Source: Tissierellia bacterium (GTDB taxonomy: Bacteria > Bacillota > Clostridia > Tissierellales > Tissierellaceae). Taken from it: a stretch of DNA of 35,408 bases. Position numbers and translations under genes: made by a program. The stretch is from NCBI GenBank assembly GCA_012520755.1, contig JAAYNS010000155.1:1-35408 (forward strand). The letters are read 5' to 3'. Each line of letters starts with the position of its first letter. The stretch's first letter is position 1. The notes under the pieces were generated by a model. The model ran no database searches. It was not told where the DNA came from and saw nothing but the letters and a program-made list of their open reading frames with translations. This document shows positions 24,762 through 33,656 of the stretch, one piece after another.

Positions 24762-26519
24762 ATGAAAAAAACAAAGATTGTAGCCACAATTGGACCTGCT
24801 TCTGAATCAAAAGAAATCCTTAAGAAATTATTTGGAAATGGAGTAAATGTTTGTAGATTAAACTTTTCTCATGGAAATCATGAAGAACATCAAAAAAGAA
24901 TCGATACGATAAAAGAAATTAGACAAGAAATGGATTTGCCTGTAGCTATTATGCTAGATACTAAGGGCCCTGAAATTCGTATTGGAGATTTTAAAACAGG
25001 TACAATAGAAATTAATCAAGGTGACAAATTCACCCTAACAACAAGGGAAGTCCTAGGGGATGAAAGCATAGTAAGTGTAAGCTATAAAGATTTGCCAAAA
25101 GACGTAGAAGTGGGTGGCAGAATTTTAATTGATGATGGCTTAGTAGAGTTTGAAATATTAGAAATAATCAACAAGACAGATATAAAATGTATTGCTATTA
25201 ATAGTGGAGTATTAAAAAACCATAAAGGTGTTAACGTTCCAAATGTGAAGATTAATTTACCAGCTGTAACAGAAAAGGATATAAAAGATATAAAATTCGG
25301 AATTAAAAATGAAATAGATTTTATAGCTGTTTCTTTTGTTAGAACAGCAAATGATGTAAATGAAATAAGGAAAATTCTTGAGGAAAATGAAGGTCAAAAT
25401 ATAGATATAATATCTAAGATAGAGAGCCAACAAGGAGTGGACAATATCGAAGAAATTCTACAAGTTTCAGATGGGATAATGGTTGCCCGTGGAGATTTAG
25501 GAGTAGAAGTTAAAACTCAGGAAATTCCATTAATTCAAAAGCTCTTGATAAAGAAATCGAATTTAGCTGGGAAGCCAGTTATAACAGCTACACAAATGCT
25601 TGATTCCATGATGAGAAATCCAAGGCCTACAAGGGCAGAGGTAACAGATGTAGCCAATGCAATCATGGATGGAAGCAGTGCAATAATGCTATCTGGAGAA
25701 ACTGCAGCTGGGAAATACCCTGTAGAAACAGTGAAGATTATGCATAGCATAGCGCTAGCTACTGAAGATTCTCTAGATTATGCAGAATTGTTTAGAGCAA
25801 GATCTGCAATGACCCAACTAACAATTCCAAATGCAATTAGTAAAGCAACTTGTACAACAGCACAGGATTTAGATGCAACAGCCATAATTGCATCAACATC
25901 ATCAGGATATACATCCAAAGCAATATCTAAATTCAGGCCAAAGGCGCCAATAATAGCAGTAACTACTAAGGAAGCAGTAAGAAGGAAATTAGCTTTGGAA
26001 TGGGGCGTTTATCCTGTTATAGCACCAGAAAGTAATTCAACAGATGAGGTGTTGGAGAATTCAATTAATGCAGCAATTAAGAATAAGTATGTAAAAGAAG
26101 GAGATTTAGTAGTAATAACAGCAGGAATCCCAGCAGGTTTATCAGGAACTACAAATATGCTTAAGATTCATACCATAGGAAAGGTCTTACTAGTAGGCCA
26201 AGGCATAGGGGATAAGATAGGTACTGGCAAAGTTTGTATTGTAGAATCAGAGGAGGATTTATCCTCAAAATTTGAAGATGGTGATATTATAGTTACCCAA
26301 TCAACTAGTAGAGAAATGGTAAGCTACATAGCAAGATCTTCAGGTGTTATAGCTGAAGAAGGTGGCCTTACATCACATTGTGCAATAGTTGGTCTTAATT
26401 TAGAAAAACCAACAATAGTTGGTGCTAGCAATGCAAGAAATGTTTTTAAGAATGGTGATATAGTAACGGTAGATTCATCAACAGGGCAAGTATTCAAAGG
26501 AGAAGCCAGAATACTATAG
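24762..26519 (+). CDS. pyk: Pyruvate kinase with C-terminal PEP-utilising mobile domain
   Basis: A 585-residue pyruvate kinase that converts PEP and ADP to pyruvate and ATP. The barrel has TIGPASES, RLNFSHGNHEEH, MLDTKGPEIR, the catalytic Lys in IISKIES and MVARGDLGVEV. The allosteric domain follows to about 475. About 105 extra residues at the end form the phosphohistidine swivelling domain seen in PPDK and enzyme I, with H539 in GGLTSHCAIVG. This extension is known in Bacillus-type pyruvate kinases and its role is uncertain. Product pyruvate would feed the oxidoreductase encoded at 10606. Confidence 0.97.
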   Translation: MKKTKIVATIGPASESKEILKKLFGNGVNVCRLNFSHGNHEEHQKRIDTIKEIRQEMDLPVAIMLDTKGPEIRIGDFKTGTIEINQGDKFTLTTREVLGDESIVSVSYKDLPKDVEVGGRILIDDGLVEFEILEIINKTDIKCIAINSGVLKNHKGVNVPNVKINLPAVTEKDIKDIKFGIKNEIDFIAVSFVRTANDVNEIRKILEENEGQNIDIISKIESQQGVDNIEEILQVSDGIMVARGDLGVEVKTQEIPLIQKLLIKKSNLAGKPVITATQMLDSMMRNPRPTRAEVTDVANAIMDGSSAIMLSGETAAGKYPVETVKIMHSIALATEDSLDYAELFRARSAMTQLTIPNAISKATCTTAQDLDATAIIASTSSGYTSKAISKFRPKAPIIAVTTKEAVRRKLALEWGVYPVIAPESNSTDEVLENSINAAIKNKYVKEGDLVVITAGIPAGLSGTTNMLKIHTIGKVLLVGQGIGDKIGTGKVCIVESEEDLSSKFEDGDIIVTQSTSREMVSYIARSSGVIAEEGGLTSHCAIVGLNLEKPTIVGASNARNVFKNGDIVTVDSSTGQVFKGEARIL

Positions 26520-26540
26520 GATAAAATAAAAGCCTAAAAA

Positions 26541-26583
26541 AAATACTTCAGTAGACTTTTGCTAGTCCACTGAAGTATTTTTA
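26541..26583. terminator. Bidirectional terminator between pyk and the minus-strand Spo0E-like gene
   Basis: AAATACTTCAGTAGAC (26541-26556) pairs with GTCCACTGAAGTATTT (26565-26580), 15 of 16 pairs, with an eight-base loop. An A run on the left (26536-26543) and a T run on the right let it serve both strands, which fits the convergent genes on either side. Confidence 0.88.
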
Positions 26584-26625
26584 TGTTCAAAATTATATAC
26601 TTGTTTAATTTATGAGATGATAATA

Positions 26626-26802
26626 TCATAATCCGTTATAACTTTGATATTTTACTAGGAGTTCATCTAATTCTCTACTGAGTTTTAGTATTTCTTTATT
26701 ATAAACATTTCCCTCATTTTCCGATATCATTCTATTCAATTTATCCCTATTTATTTCAATAGTCTTTTTTAAAGCATTAATTTCTTCTTTAGCCTTTTCC
26801 AT
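26626..26802 (-). CDS. Spo0E-like aspartyl-phosphate phosphatase
   Basis: A 58-codon gene on the minus strand, ATG 26802 to TGA 26626, with AGGAG (26818-26814) eleven bases before the start. The product is a short two-helix protein: EEINALKKTIEINRDKLNRM, a loop, then KLSRELDELLVKY. The S-x-x-L-D signature with a following aromatic is the hallmark of Spo0E-family phosphatases, which remove phosphate from Spo0A-P and delay sporulation. Length and helix pattern fit the family. The gene ends at the bidirectional terminator shared with pyk and is divergent from the XRE regulator. The target in this organism is inferred. Confidence 0.85.
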   Translation of the reverse strand: MEKAKEEINALKKTIEINRDKLNRMISENEGNVYNKEILKLSRELDELLVKYQSYNGL

Positions 26803-26899
26803 ATAGTTTTTATCTCCTAATATTAATATCTTAAATCATGGTATAACATCTTACAAAATTAATCAAATAAATATAGACAACAGTATCTACTATTCTAAA

Positions 26900-26952
26900 C
26901 AACGACATGTTGGATGTCAAGTAATCAACGACATTTTGTTGTATTACATGTC
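26900..26952. promoter_or_regulatory. Candidate operator: GACAT/ATGTC half-site cluster upstream of the XRE gene
   Basis: GACAT occurs at 26904-26908 and 26930-26934, and ATGTC at 26914-26918 and 26948-26952. The first and second in position order form a GACAT-N5-ATGTC palindrome. CAACGACAT is directly repeated at 26900 and 26926. A perfect TATAAT (26971-26976) follows, probably the -10 of the XRE gene, so the cluster would overlap or precede its -35. Autoregulation by the XRE protein and control of the divergent Spo0E-like gene are inferences. The rest of the 250-base gap shows nothing clear. Confidence 0.5.
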
Positions 26953-27052
26953 TATAGAAAACTCCTATTATATAATTAAGATATAGAATTTATCTAGCTT
27001 TTTTTTAAATTGATTTATATTAGGTGATTATTGTAGATTTAGGAGTGATATC

Positions 27053-27475
27053 TTGATAAGCGAAAGGCTAAAAAGTTTACGAGAAGAAAGAAACTTCTTA
27101 CAAAAAGATGTAGCAAAATATTTAAATATATCAACTAGTGCATATGGATATTATGAGCAAGGTAAAAGAAATCCAGATACAGAAACAATAAATAAAATAG
27201 CTGATCTATATCAAGTATCTACTGATTATCTCCTAGGTAGAACAAATAATAGAAATTCCCATATGGGAAAAGAAACTAGTTTGGATTATTACAACCCAAA
27301 CTATCTACAATATAATGAGTTAGATAAGAAAATTAGGAATAGCTTAGTAATCGAAGGTATTGTGTCAGAAGACAAGCCAGTTTCAAAGGATATGTTAGAA
27401 AAAGTATTCAAATATGGCATAGATGCAGCTGTGGAAATAAAGAATATCATCATATTTAATAAAATAATGGTATAA
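27053..27475 (+). CDS. XRE-family transcriptional regulator
   Basis: A 140-residue DNA-binding protein. The N-terminal helix-turn-helix (about 3-62) reads LKSLREERNFLQKDVAKYL then STSAYGYYEQGKRNPDTETI and ADLYQVSTDYLLGR, a classic XRE domain. The C-terminal half (65-140) has no recognisable ligand domain and probably dimerises. The start is TTG 27053 behind AGGAG. It lies beside a Spo0E-like gene on one side and a transporter on the other, and is preceded by a repeat cluster that may be its operator. Its targets are unknown. Confidence 0.9.
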   Translation: MISERLKSLREERNFLQKDVAKYLNISTSAYGYYEQGKRNPDTETINKIADLYQVSTDYLLGRTNNRNSHMGKETSLDYYNPNYLQYNELDKKIRNSLVIEGIVSEDKPVSKDMLEKVFKYGIDAAVEIKNIIIFNKIMV

Positions 27476-27546
27476 TGATATAATGAAATGGCGAAATGGG
27501 TATAAAACAAAACAAATATATCAGAAGTAAGGGGACAAGCAATAAT

Positions 27547-28494
27547 ATGTTAGATAATTTTATTTTTAGCCTAGGTGTTGCCGCACCTATTTTTTTAGTC
27601 ATGTGTATTGGATATTTATTGAGGAGATACAAGTTTATTGATAGCAACTTTGCCCAAATGGGTAATAAGTTAGTTTTTTATGTAGCTTTACCTGTAAGGC
27701 TATTCAACGAAGTAAGAACAATAAAAATGGAAAACTTCTTTGATTTAAAGTTTATTTCCTTTATTATAATCGGAACACTACTTAGTACTGCCTTAGCTTG
27801 GTTCATTTCAAAATATTCAGTAAAGAATAATAGTCAAAGAGGTTCTTTTATTCAAGGCTCATTTAGAGGGAATTTTCTTTACTTAGGCTTATCTTTAATG
27901 GAAAATATTGCTGGAACAATTGGAGAAAAGGCTCCCATAGTAATAGCGGTAGTAATACCCCTATATAATATTCTATCTGTAGTGGTTTTTTCTTTATATC
28001 AAGCAGATTATGAGTCAAGAGTATCAATAAAAGACCAGATTATCAAAATAATTAAAAATCCATTGATTATTGCTATCTCTTTGGGAGTGGTTTCCATAGC
28101 CCTTAATATAAAAATACCAATTGTAGCATCACGAACAATGGGATACTTTGAAAACTTAGCAACCCCACTTGCCTTGCTTAATATCGGTGCAACATTTGAT
28201 TTGCAAAATGTTTCTGAATATATAAAGCCAGCTTTAATAGCAAGTGGATTAAAACTCATTATTTCTCCAACTATTGCTGTTATAGCTGCCTTATTAATGG
28301 GTTTCGAAAAACTTGATATAATATTGATATATATACTATTTGGTGTGCCAACAGCCACAGCATCCTTTATAATGGCATCAGTCATGGGTGGTGATGAGGG
28401 AGTGGCTTCAAGCATTATCATGGTAACAACCTTATTATCAGTTATTACCATGACCCTGTTTATATTCATATTTAAAACATTGGGGATTGTTTGA
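27547..28494 (+). CDS. AEC-family (auxin efflux carrier-like) membrane transporter
   Basis: An integral membrane protein of 315 residues with about ten hydrophobic segments. It begins MLDNFIFSLGVAAPIFLVM and shows the two-repeat layout and segments such as FRGNFLYLGLSLMEN and FGVPTATASFIMASVMGGDE of the AEC family. Bacterial members carry malate or other organic acids, but the substrate is not predictable here. ATG 27547 is chosen over an in-frame ATG at 27496: it has AAGGGGA upstream and gives a normal family N-terminus, while the longer form adds a polar leader. TATAAT sequences at 27471 and 27479 may provide a promoter. Confidence 0.88.
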   Translation: MLDNFIFSLGVAAPIFLVMCIGYLLRRYKFIDSNFAQMGNKLVFYVALPVRLFNEVRTIKMENFFDLKFISFIIIGTLLSTALAWFISKYSVKNNSQRGSFIQGSFRGNFLYLGLSLMENIAGTIGEKAPIVIAVVIPLYNILSVVVFSLYQADYESRVSIKDQIIKIIKNPLIIAISLGVVSIALNIKIPIVASRTMGYFENLATPLALLNIGATFDLQNVSEYIKPALIASGLKLIISPTIAVIAALLMGFEKLDIILIYILFGVPTATASFIMASVMGGDEGVASSIIMVTTLLSVITMTLFIFIFKTLGIV

Positions 28495-28509
28495 TGTAAA
28501 TGGTATAAT
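28480..28509 (+). promoter_or_regulatory. Possible extended -10 promoter of topB
   Basis: A perfect TATAAT (28504-28509) is preceded by TGG, giving an extended -10, with a weak TTGGGG (28480-28485) 18 bases upstream. It overlaps the end of the AEC transporter gene and lies 42 bases before the topB start. Confidence 0.45.
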
Positions 28510-28550
28510 CGAATACAAGTATAGAAGTTATTAATGAAAGTAGGGAATTT

Positions 28551-30737
28551 ATGAAAAGTTTAGTATTAGCTGAAAAACCTTCAGTAGCCAGAGACATAGC
28601 TAGAATATTAAAATGCAATAAAGAAGGAAATGGTTACCTAGAAGGGAATAAATATATAGTTACATGGGCTTTAGGTCATCTTGTTACATTAGCTGATCCT
28701 GAAGTATATAACAAGGAGTATAAAACATGGAAGCTTGAAGATTTGCCAATATTGCCAAAAGAAATGAAGCTTGTTGTAATCAGGCAGACTAGCAAACAGT
28801 ATAATACTGTTAAGAGCCAGATGTATAGGAAGGATGTAAATGAAATAATAATAGCTACAGATGCTGGGAGAGAAGGCGAATTAGTAGCACGTTGGATTAT
28901 TGATAAAGCAAATGTAAATAAGCCATTAAAAAGATTATGGATATCATCAGTGACGGATAGGGCCATAAAAGATGGTTTCAATACTCTTAAAGATGGGAAA
29001 AGATACGAAAACCTATACGAGTCAGCCCAAGCAAGAGCAGAGGCAGACTGGATAGTAGGAATTAATGCTACAAGAGCATTGACGGTAAAATATAATTCCC
29101 AATTATCCTGTGGAAGAGTCCAAACCCCTACATTAGCTATAATTGCTCAAAGAGAAGAGGATATAAAAAACTTTAAGCCAAGGGATTATTATGGGATAGA
29201 ACTAGTTACTAAAGATTTAAAGTTTATATGGCAAGATAAAAACAACAATACACGAAGCTTCAATAAAGAAAACATTGAAAGAATTATGACACTTATAAGG
29301 AATAAGGATTTAAATGTCATAGAGGTAAATAAAAGCCACAAAAAGACATACTCAAAGGGACTTTATGATTTGACTGAACTTCAAAGAGATGCTAATAGAA
29401 TATTTGCTTTCTCAGCAAAGGAAACACTATCTATAATGCAAAACCTATATGAAAGACATAAGATACTTACTTATCCTAGGACTGATTCAAGATATTTATC
29501 AGATGATATGGTTGATACATTGAAAGATAGAATAAAGAGTATCAATATTTCTCATTACAGCAAATATGCTAGTGAGATACTTAGAAAACCTATAAAAGCA
29601 AACAAGTCCTTTGTGGATAATAAAAAGGTAACTGATCATCATGCCATAATTCCAACTGAGGAAAGAGTACAGTTATCAGAGCTTAGTGTAAATGAAAAGA
29701 AGATATATGATTTAGTAGTCAAGAGATTCTTAAGTGTACTTTATGATCCATTTGAATATGAGCAAACAACCATAATGGCAAGTGTTGGTGAAGAGAGATT
29801 TATTGCTAAGGGTAAAAGAATTATAAAAGAAGGTTGGAAAGAGATTTATTCAAATATAGATGATGATGAAGAAACAGAAGATGATATTAAGGATCAAATA
29901 TTACCATTAATGGAAAAAGGCAATGTATTAAAAGTTGAAAGAATAAATCAAACAACAGGAAAGACAAAGCCACCTGCATATTTTAATGAAGGTACTCTTT
30001 TATCAGCAATGGAAAATCCAGTTAAATATATGGAAAGTAATAATAAAGAACTAGGTAAGATACTAGAGGAAGCAGGTGGAATAGGGACAGTTGCCACAAG
30101 AGCAGATATCATAGAAAAACTATTTAATACCTTTCTTATAGAAAGTAATGGTAAAGATATATTGATCACAGGCAAAGGAAAACAACTGTTGGAACTTGTT
30201 CCAGAAGATCTAAAATCTCCAGCATTAACTGCACAATGGGAGAAGAAACTTGGACTCATTGCAGATGGGAAAATACAAAGACAGACATTTGTAAATGAAA
30301 TGAAGAGGTATTCTGAATCATTAATAAAAGAGATTAAGAATAGTAGTGCTACATTTAAGCATGATAATCTAACTAGAACAAAATGTCCAGATTGCGGAAA
30401 ATTTATGTTAGAGGTCAAAGGTAAAAGAGGTAAAATGTATGTTTGTCAGGATAGAGAATGTGGAAATCGTATATCCATATCTAAAACAACAAATGCTAGA
30501 TGTCCAAATTGCCATAAGAGGCTAGAACTCAGAGGACAAGGAGAGGGTCAAATCTTTACATGCTCATGTGGCTATCGTGAAAAATTGTCATCCTTTGAAG
30601 AAAGAAGGAAAAAGCAAAAAAACACAATCAATAAAAAAGAAGTATCAAAATTTCTGAAAGAACAAAAGAAGGCTAGCGAGAACTTAAATACAGGCTTAGC
30701 AGATGCTCTTTCAAAATTAAAATTTGATAATAAATAA
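28551..30737 (+). CDS. topB: DNA topoisomerase III
   Basis: A 728-residue type IA topoisomerase that unlinks DNA by passing a strand through a transient single-strand break. The Toprim domain starts the protein (SLVLAEKPSVARDIARIL; acidic ligands in ATDAGREGE). The active-site Tyr is Y308 in ILTYPRTDSRYL. Two C-terminal zinc-ribbon-like repeats follow: CPDCGKF with CQDRECGNR and CPNCHKR with CSCGYR, about 610-690. Length and motif order fit chromosomal TopB rather than TopA. No mobile-element genes flank it, so it does not look like the plasmid or ICE-borne form. Confidence 0.95.
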   Translation: MKSLVLAEKPSVARDIARILKCNKEGNGYLEGNKYIVTWALGHLVTLADPEVYNKEYKTWKLEDLPILPKEMKLVVIRQTSKQYNTVKSQMYRKDVNEIIIATDAGREGELVARWIIDKANVNKPLKRLWISSVTDRAIKDGFNTLKDGKRYENLYESAQARAEADWIVGINATRALTVKYNSQLSCGRVQTPTLAIIAQREEDIKNFKPRDYYGIELVTKDLKFIWQDKNNNTRSFNKENIERIMTLIRNKDLNVIEVNKSHKKTYSKGLYDLTELQRDANRIFAFSAKETLSIMQNLYERHKILTYPRTDSRYLSDDMVDTLKDRIKSINISHYSKYASEILRKPIKANKSFVDNKKVTDHHAIIPTEERVQLSELSVNEKKIYDLVVKRFLSVLYDPFEYEQTTIMASVGEERFIAKGKRIIKEGWKEIYSNIDDDEETEDDIKDQILPLMEKGNVLKVERINQTTGKTKPPAYFNEGTLLSAMENPVKYMESNNKELGKILEEAGGIGTVATRADIIEKLFNTFLIESNGKDILITGKGKQLLELVPEDLKSPALTAQWEKKLGLIADGKIQRQTFVNEMKRYSESLIKEIKNSSATFKHDNLTRTKCPDCGKFMLEVKGKRGKMYVCQDRECGNRISISKTTNARCPNCHKRLELRGQGEGQIFTCSCGYREKLSSFEERRKKQKNTINKKEVSKFLKEQKKASENLNTGLADALSKLKFDNK

Positions 30738-30758
30738 AAAGATTAAGGTGGATTTGCA

Positions 30759-31751
30759 ATGAAAATATTAGTAACTGGTGGACTAGGTTATATTGGAAGC
30801 CACACTGTAGTAGAATTAATTAATAATAATCACCAAGTAATTATTGTAGACAATCTAATTAATTCAAATTTAGAAGTTCTAAATAAGATTAATAAAATAA
30901 CAGCTAATAATCCTATCTTTTATGAGATTGATGTGACAAATGAGGAAAAGCTAGAGCCTGTCTTTAGGGAACAAAAAATCGATGGGGTGATACACTTTGC
31001 TGGACTTAAGGCAGTTGGGGAGTCAGTTTTAAAACCACTTGATTATTACTACAACAATGTCCTTTCCACAATAGTGCTTGCTAGAATATGTGTAAAGTAT
31101 AAGGTTAATAAGTTTGTCTTTAGCTCTTCTGCAACAGTATACGGCGATCAACCTTCCCCCTTAAGAGAGGACATGGAACTGATGAAGACAACAAATCCAT
31201 ATGGGGAAACAAAAGCAATAAGCGAAAGGATCTTAACAGATACAAATTATGCAAATAAGGATTTTGCAGTAAGCCTATTAAGATACTTTAACCCAATTGG
31301 TGCACATGGAAGTGGTTTAATTGGTGAAAATCCAAAAGGTATACCTAATAATTTGATGCCATATATAACGAAGGTGGCAAGTGGAGTATTAGAGAAACTT
31401 AAAATATACGGCAATGATTATGATACGGTAGATGGAACTGGAGTAAGAGATTATATACATGTGGTAGATTTAGCAAAGGGGCATGTAAAAGCCATAGAAA
31501 ACCTTCACTCTGGTGTAAATATATATAATTTAGGAACTGGAAGAGGTACCTCCGTATTAGAACTTGTAAACACTTTTATTAAAATCAATAATATAAATGT
31601 TCCTTATGAAATTGTAGAAAGACGCCAAGGAGACATAGCTACTTGTTATGCAGATCCAAGCAAGGCAGAAAAAGAGTTAGGATGGACAGCCACAATGGGC
31701 ATAGAAGACATGGTCAGGGACGCTTGGAGGTTTGAAAGGAACAATATTTAG
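30759..31751 (+). CDS. galE: UDP-glucose 4-epimerase
   Basis: A 330-residue short-chain dehydrogenase-type epimerase that interconverts UDP-glucose and UDP-galactose (or the N-acetyl forms) for surface polysaccharides. NAD binding is shown by GGLGYIGSHT (7-16). The catalytic triad is S124 (SSSATVYG), Y148 and K152 (NPYGETK), equivalent to S124/Y149/K153 of E. coli GalE. Further family motifs are LRYFNPIGAHGSG and VRDYIHVVDLAKGH. It follows topB after 21 bases with AAGGTGG upstream, so the two are probably co-transcribed though unrelated in function. Confidence 0.94.
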   Translation: MKILVTGGLGYIGSHTVVELINNNHQVIIVDNLINSNLEVLNKINKITANNPIFYEIDVTNEEKLEPVFREQKIDGVIHFAGLKAVGESVLKPLDYYYNNVLSTIVLARICVKYKVNKFVFSSSATVYGDQPSPLREDMELMKTTNPYGETKAISERILTDTNYANKDFAVSLLRYFNPIGAHGSGLIGENPKGIPNNLMPYITKVASGVLEKLKIYGNDYDTVDGTGVRDYIHVVDLAKGHVKAIENLHSGVNIYNLGTGRGTSVLELVNTFIKINNINVPYEIVERRQGDIATCYADPSKAEKELGWTATMGIEDMVRDAWRFERNNI

Positions 31752-31802
31752 AATTAGAGCGTTAATAGTATAACACATATAATGGAAAAGCTTATTATAT
31801 GA

Positions 31803-31830
31803 TTGATAATTAAAAAGTTTATGTTATAAT
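31803..31830 (+). promoter_or_regulatory. Promoter of the PEP carboxykinase-like gene
   Basis: TTGATA (31803-31808), 16 bases, then TATAAT (31825-31830) with an upstream TG forming an extended -10. It is preceded by a perfect 8-bp AT-rich hairpin (31776-31801) that lacks a T tract. Confidence 0.65.
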
Positions 31831-31865
31831 AAATGATGTTAAGTCAATTATAAGGGGGCTTTTTA

Positions 31866-33515
31866 ATGTCAACCATAACGAAATACAATATAGATGATAT
31901 AAATTCGAAGAATAAGAATTTTAATTCCATAAGGAGTACTATTGAAACAGCCTTTTATGGAAACAATGTAGTGAATGTTAACTCTGCAAATGAAGCTTAT
32001 AAGTTAGCTTATGATTCCCCAGGAACAATAGTAACAGATATGCCAGTACATAGACCAGAAGAAATTGGATTAGATATAAATACTAAGGTTTTATTGTTTA
32101 ATGATGGAGCTATTACAGGAAGATATGCTAAAGCAAAAGTAATAATAGGCGAAGCTGATGTGGATATAAAAGAATATTCAGCTATAGCAAGAGAAGCAGT
32201 ATACCAATCCCGATATAAGAAGCTATACCATGCCCAATGTACAATTGGACTTCATGAAGACTTTATGGTCAGAGCACACATATTAATTCCTGAAAATCAT
32301 GAAAATATAATGTATTCATGGTTGCTTAACTTCCAAAGTTTAACCCAAGAATATATAAAAATGTGTTTGAACTCAAGAGAATATCCTGAAGGAGATATAT
32401 ATATTTTTTCAGATCCTGATTATGTACCAGCATCACATCCAGATGGGCTTGCCTTGTTTGATCCTGAACATAATTGTGCAATGATATTAGGCATGAGATA
32501 TTTTGGAGAACATAAAAAGGGTACTTTAACTTTAGCATGGACAATAGCCAATAGGAATGGATTTATATCATGTCATGGGGGAATGAAAAGATATAATTTT
32601 GATGATAATAGCAAGTATACTATAGGTGTATTTGGCTTATCAGGGTCAGGGAAATCCACCCTAACCCACGCAAGGCACGATGGTAAATATGATATAACAA
32701 TTCTACATGATGATGCATATGTAATTTCTACAGAAGATGGATCATCAGTAGCTTTAGAACCGTCTTATTTTGATAAGACTCAAGATTATCCTACAAATCA
32801 CCCTGCTAATAAATACTTACTAACAGTACAAAATTGTGGAATAACATTAGATAAAAAAGGAAATAAGGTAATAGTAACTGAAGATATAAGAAATGGCAAT
32901 GGAAGAGCTGTTAAGTCTAGACTATGGACTGAAAACAGGGTGGATAAAATCGATGAACATGTGGATTCAATAGCATGGTTGATGAAAGACGAAACAATGC
33001 CACCAGTATTGAAAATTACAGATCCAGTTTTAGCCTCAGTGATGGGGGCTACATTAGCTACAAAAAGAACAACAGCTGAAAGATTAGCAAAAGGTGTAAA
33101 TCGAAATGCACTAGTTATAGAACCTTATGCAAATCCTTTTAGAACATATCCATTAGCAGAGGATTATGAAAAGTTTAAAGACTTGTTTAAAAAAACAAAT
33201 GTAGAATGCTATATAATTAATACAGGATATTTTATGGATAAAAAAATACCTAAGGAAGTTACCTTGACCTTACTAGAGGATATTGTAACCAATAAGGCAG
33301 AATTCAAGCCATTAGGTAGTTTTAGCTCCATACAATATATTGAAGTAGAAGGCTTTGAGCCAGACTACAATGATGAATATAAGGAAATGTGGATAAATAG
33401 CCTAAAATATAGGAAAGACTTTTTAAAGGAAATAAAAAGCTCTAAAGGTGGAAAAGATAAGTTGCCAGAAGAAGCCTTAGAAGCCTTAGAAAAGTTAGAG
33501 AGCGAACTAGAATAA
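31866..33515 (+). CDS. Divergent ATP-type phosphoenolpyruvate carboxykinase-like protein
   Basis: A 549-residue protein resembling PckA along its length, but clearly divergent. Equivalents of known motifs are: ITGRYAKAK (PckA TGRSPKDK), GMRYFGEHKKG with FISCHGG (PckA metal-binding Lys and His region), P-loop GLSGSGKST (257-265), ILHDDAYV with D282/D283 (PckA IGDDE), a RLWTENRVD segment, and CYIINTGYFMDKKIP (PckA VNTGWTGG). ATP-PEPCK interconverts oxaloacetate and PEP; in amino-acid fermenters it can run toward PEP or oxaloacetate. Altered residues around the substrate pocket leave a different substrate or a kinase-like role possible. It is a single-gene unit with its own promoter, a GGGGG site and a terminator. 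Confidence 0.75.
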   Translation: MSTITKYNIDDINSKNKNFNSIRSTIETAFYGNNVVNVNSANEAYKLAYDSPGTIVTDMPVHRPEEIGLDINTKVLLFNDGAITGRYAKAKVIIGEADVDIKEYSAIAREAVYQSRYKKLYHAQCTIGLHEDFMVRAHILIPENHENIMYSWLLNFQSLTQEYIKMCLNSREYPEGDIYIFSDPDYVPASHPDGLALFDPEHNCAMILGMRYFGEHKKGTLTLAWTIANRNGFISCHGGMKRYNFDDNSKYTIGVFGLSGSGKSTLTHARHDGKYDITILHDDAYVISTEDGSSVALEPSYFDKTQDYPTNHPANKYLLTVQNCGITLDKKGNKVIVTEDIRNGNGRAVKSRLWTENRVDKIDEHVDSIAWLMKDETMPPVLKITDPVLASVMGATLATKRTTAERLAKGVNRNALVIEPYANPFRTYPLAEDYEKFKDLFKKTNVECYIINTGYFMDKKIPKEVTLTLLEDIVTNKAEFKPLGSFSSIQYIEVEGFEPDYNDEYKEMWINSLKYRKDFLKEIKSSKGGKDKLPEEALEALEKLESELE

Positions 33516-33526
33516 GTGTTTTATAG

Positions 33527-33553
33527 ATGGCGGTCATTGATCGCCATTTTTTT
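33527..33553 (+). terminator. Terminator of the PEP carboxykinase-like gene
   Basis: ATGGCGGT (33527-33534) pairs with ATCGCCAT (33540-33547), with one G-U pair and a five-base loop, followed by seven T residues. Confidence 0.88.
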
Positions 33554-33656
33554 AATAATGAAGAAAGGATTTTATCATCGAAAAACAATATAATTTATGG
33601 TAAAATGTGATAATATATAGATAAGATATACTTAAGAAATATAAAGTAGGTGGAGT

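Noticed and set aside
28008-28469. 153-codon minus-strand frame under the AEC transporter
   Set aside because: Shadow of the transporter gene; no ribosome site or recognisable motif.
28551-30737. Topoisomerase III as a sign of an integrated conjugative element
   Set aside because: No integrase, relaxase, conjugation or attachment sites are nearby, and the flanking genes are chromosomal housekeeping genes.
31776-31801. 8-bp perfect hairpin after galE as a terminator
   Set aside because: The stem is entirely A/T with a ten-base loop and no T tract follows; it may be chance in AT-rich DNA.
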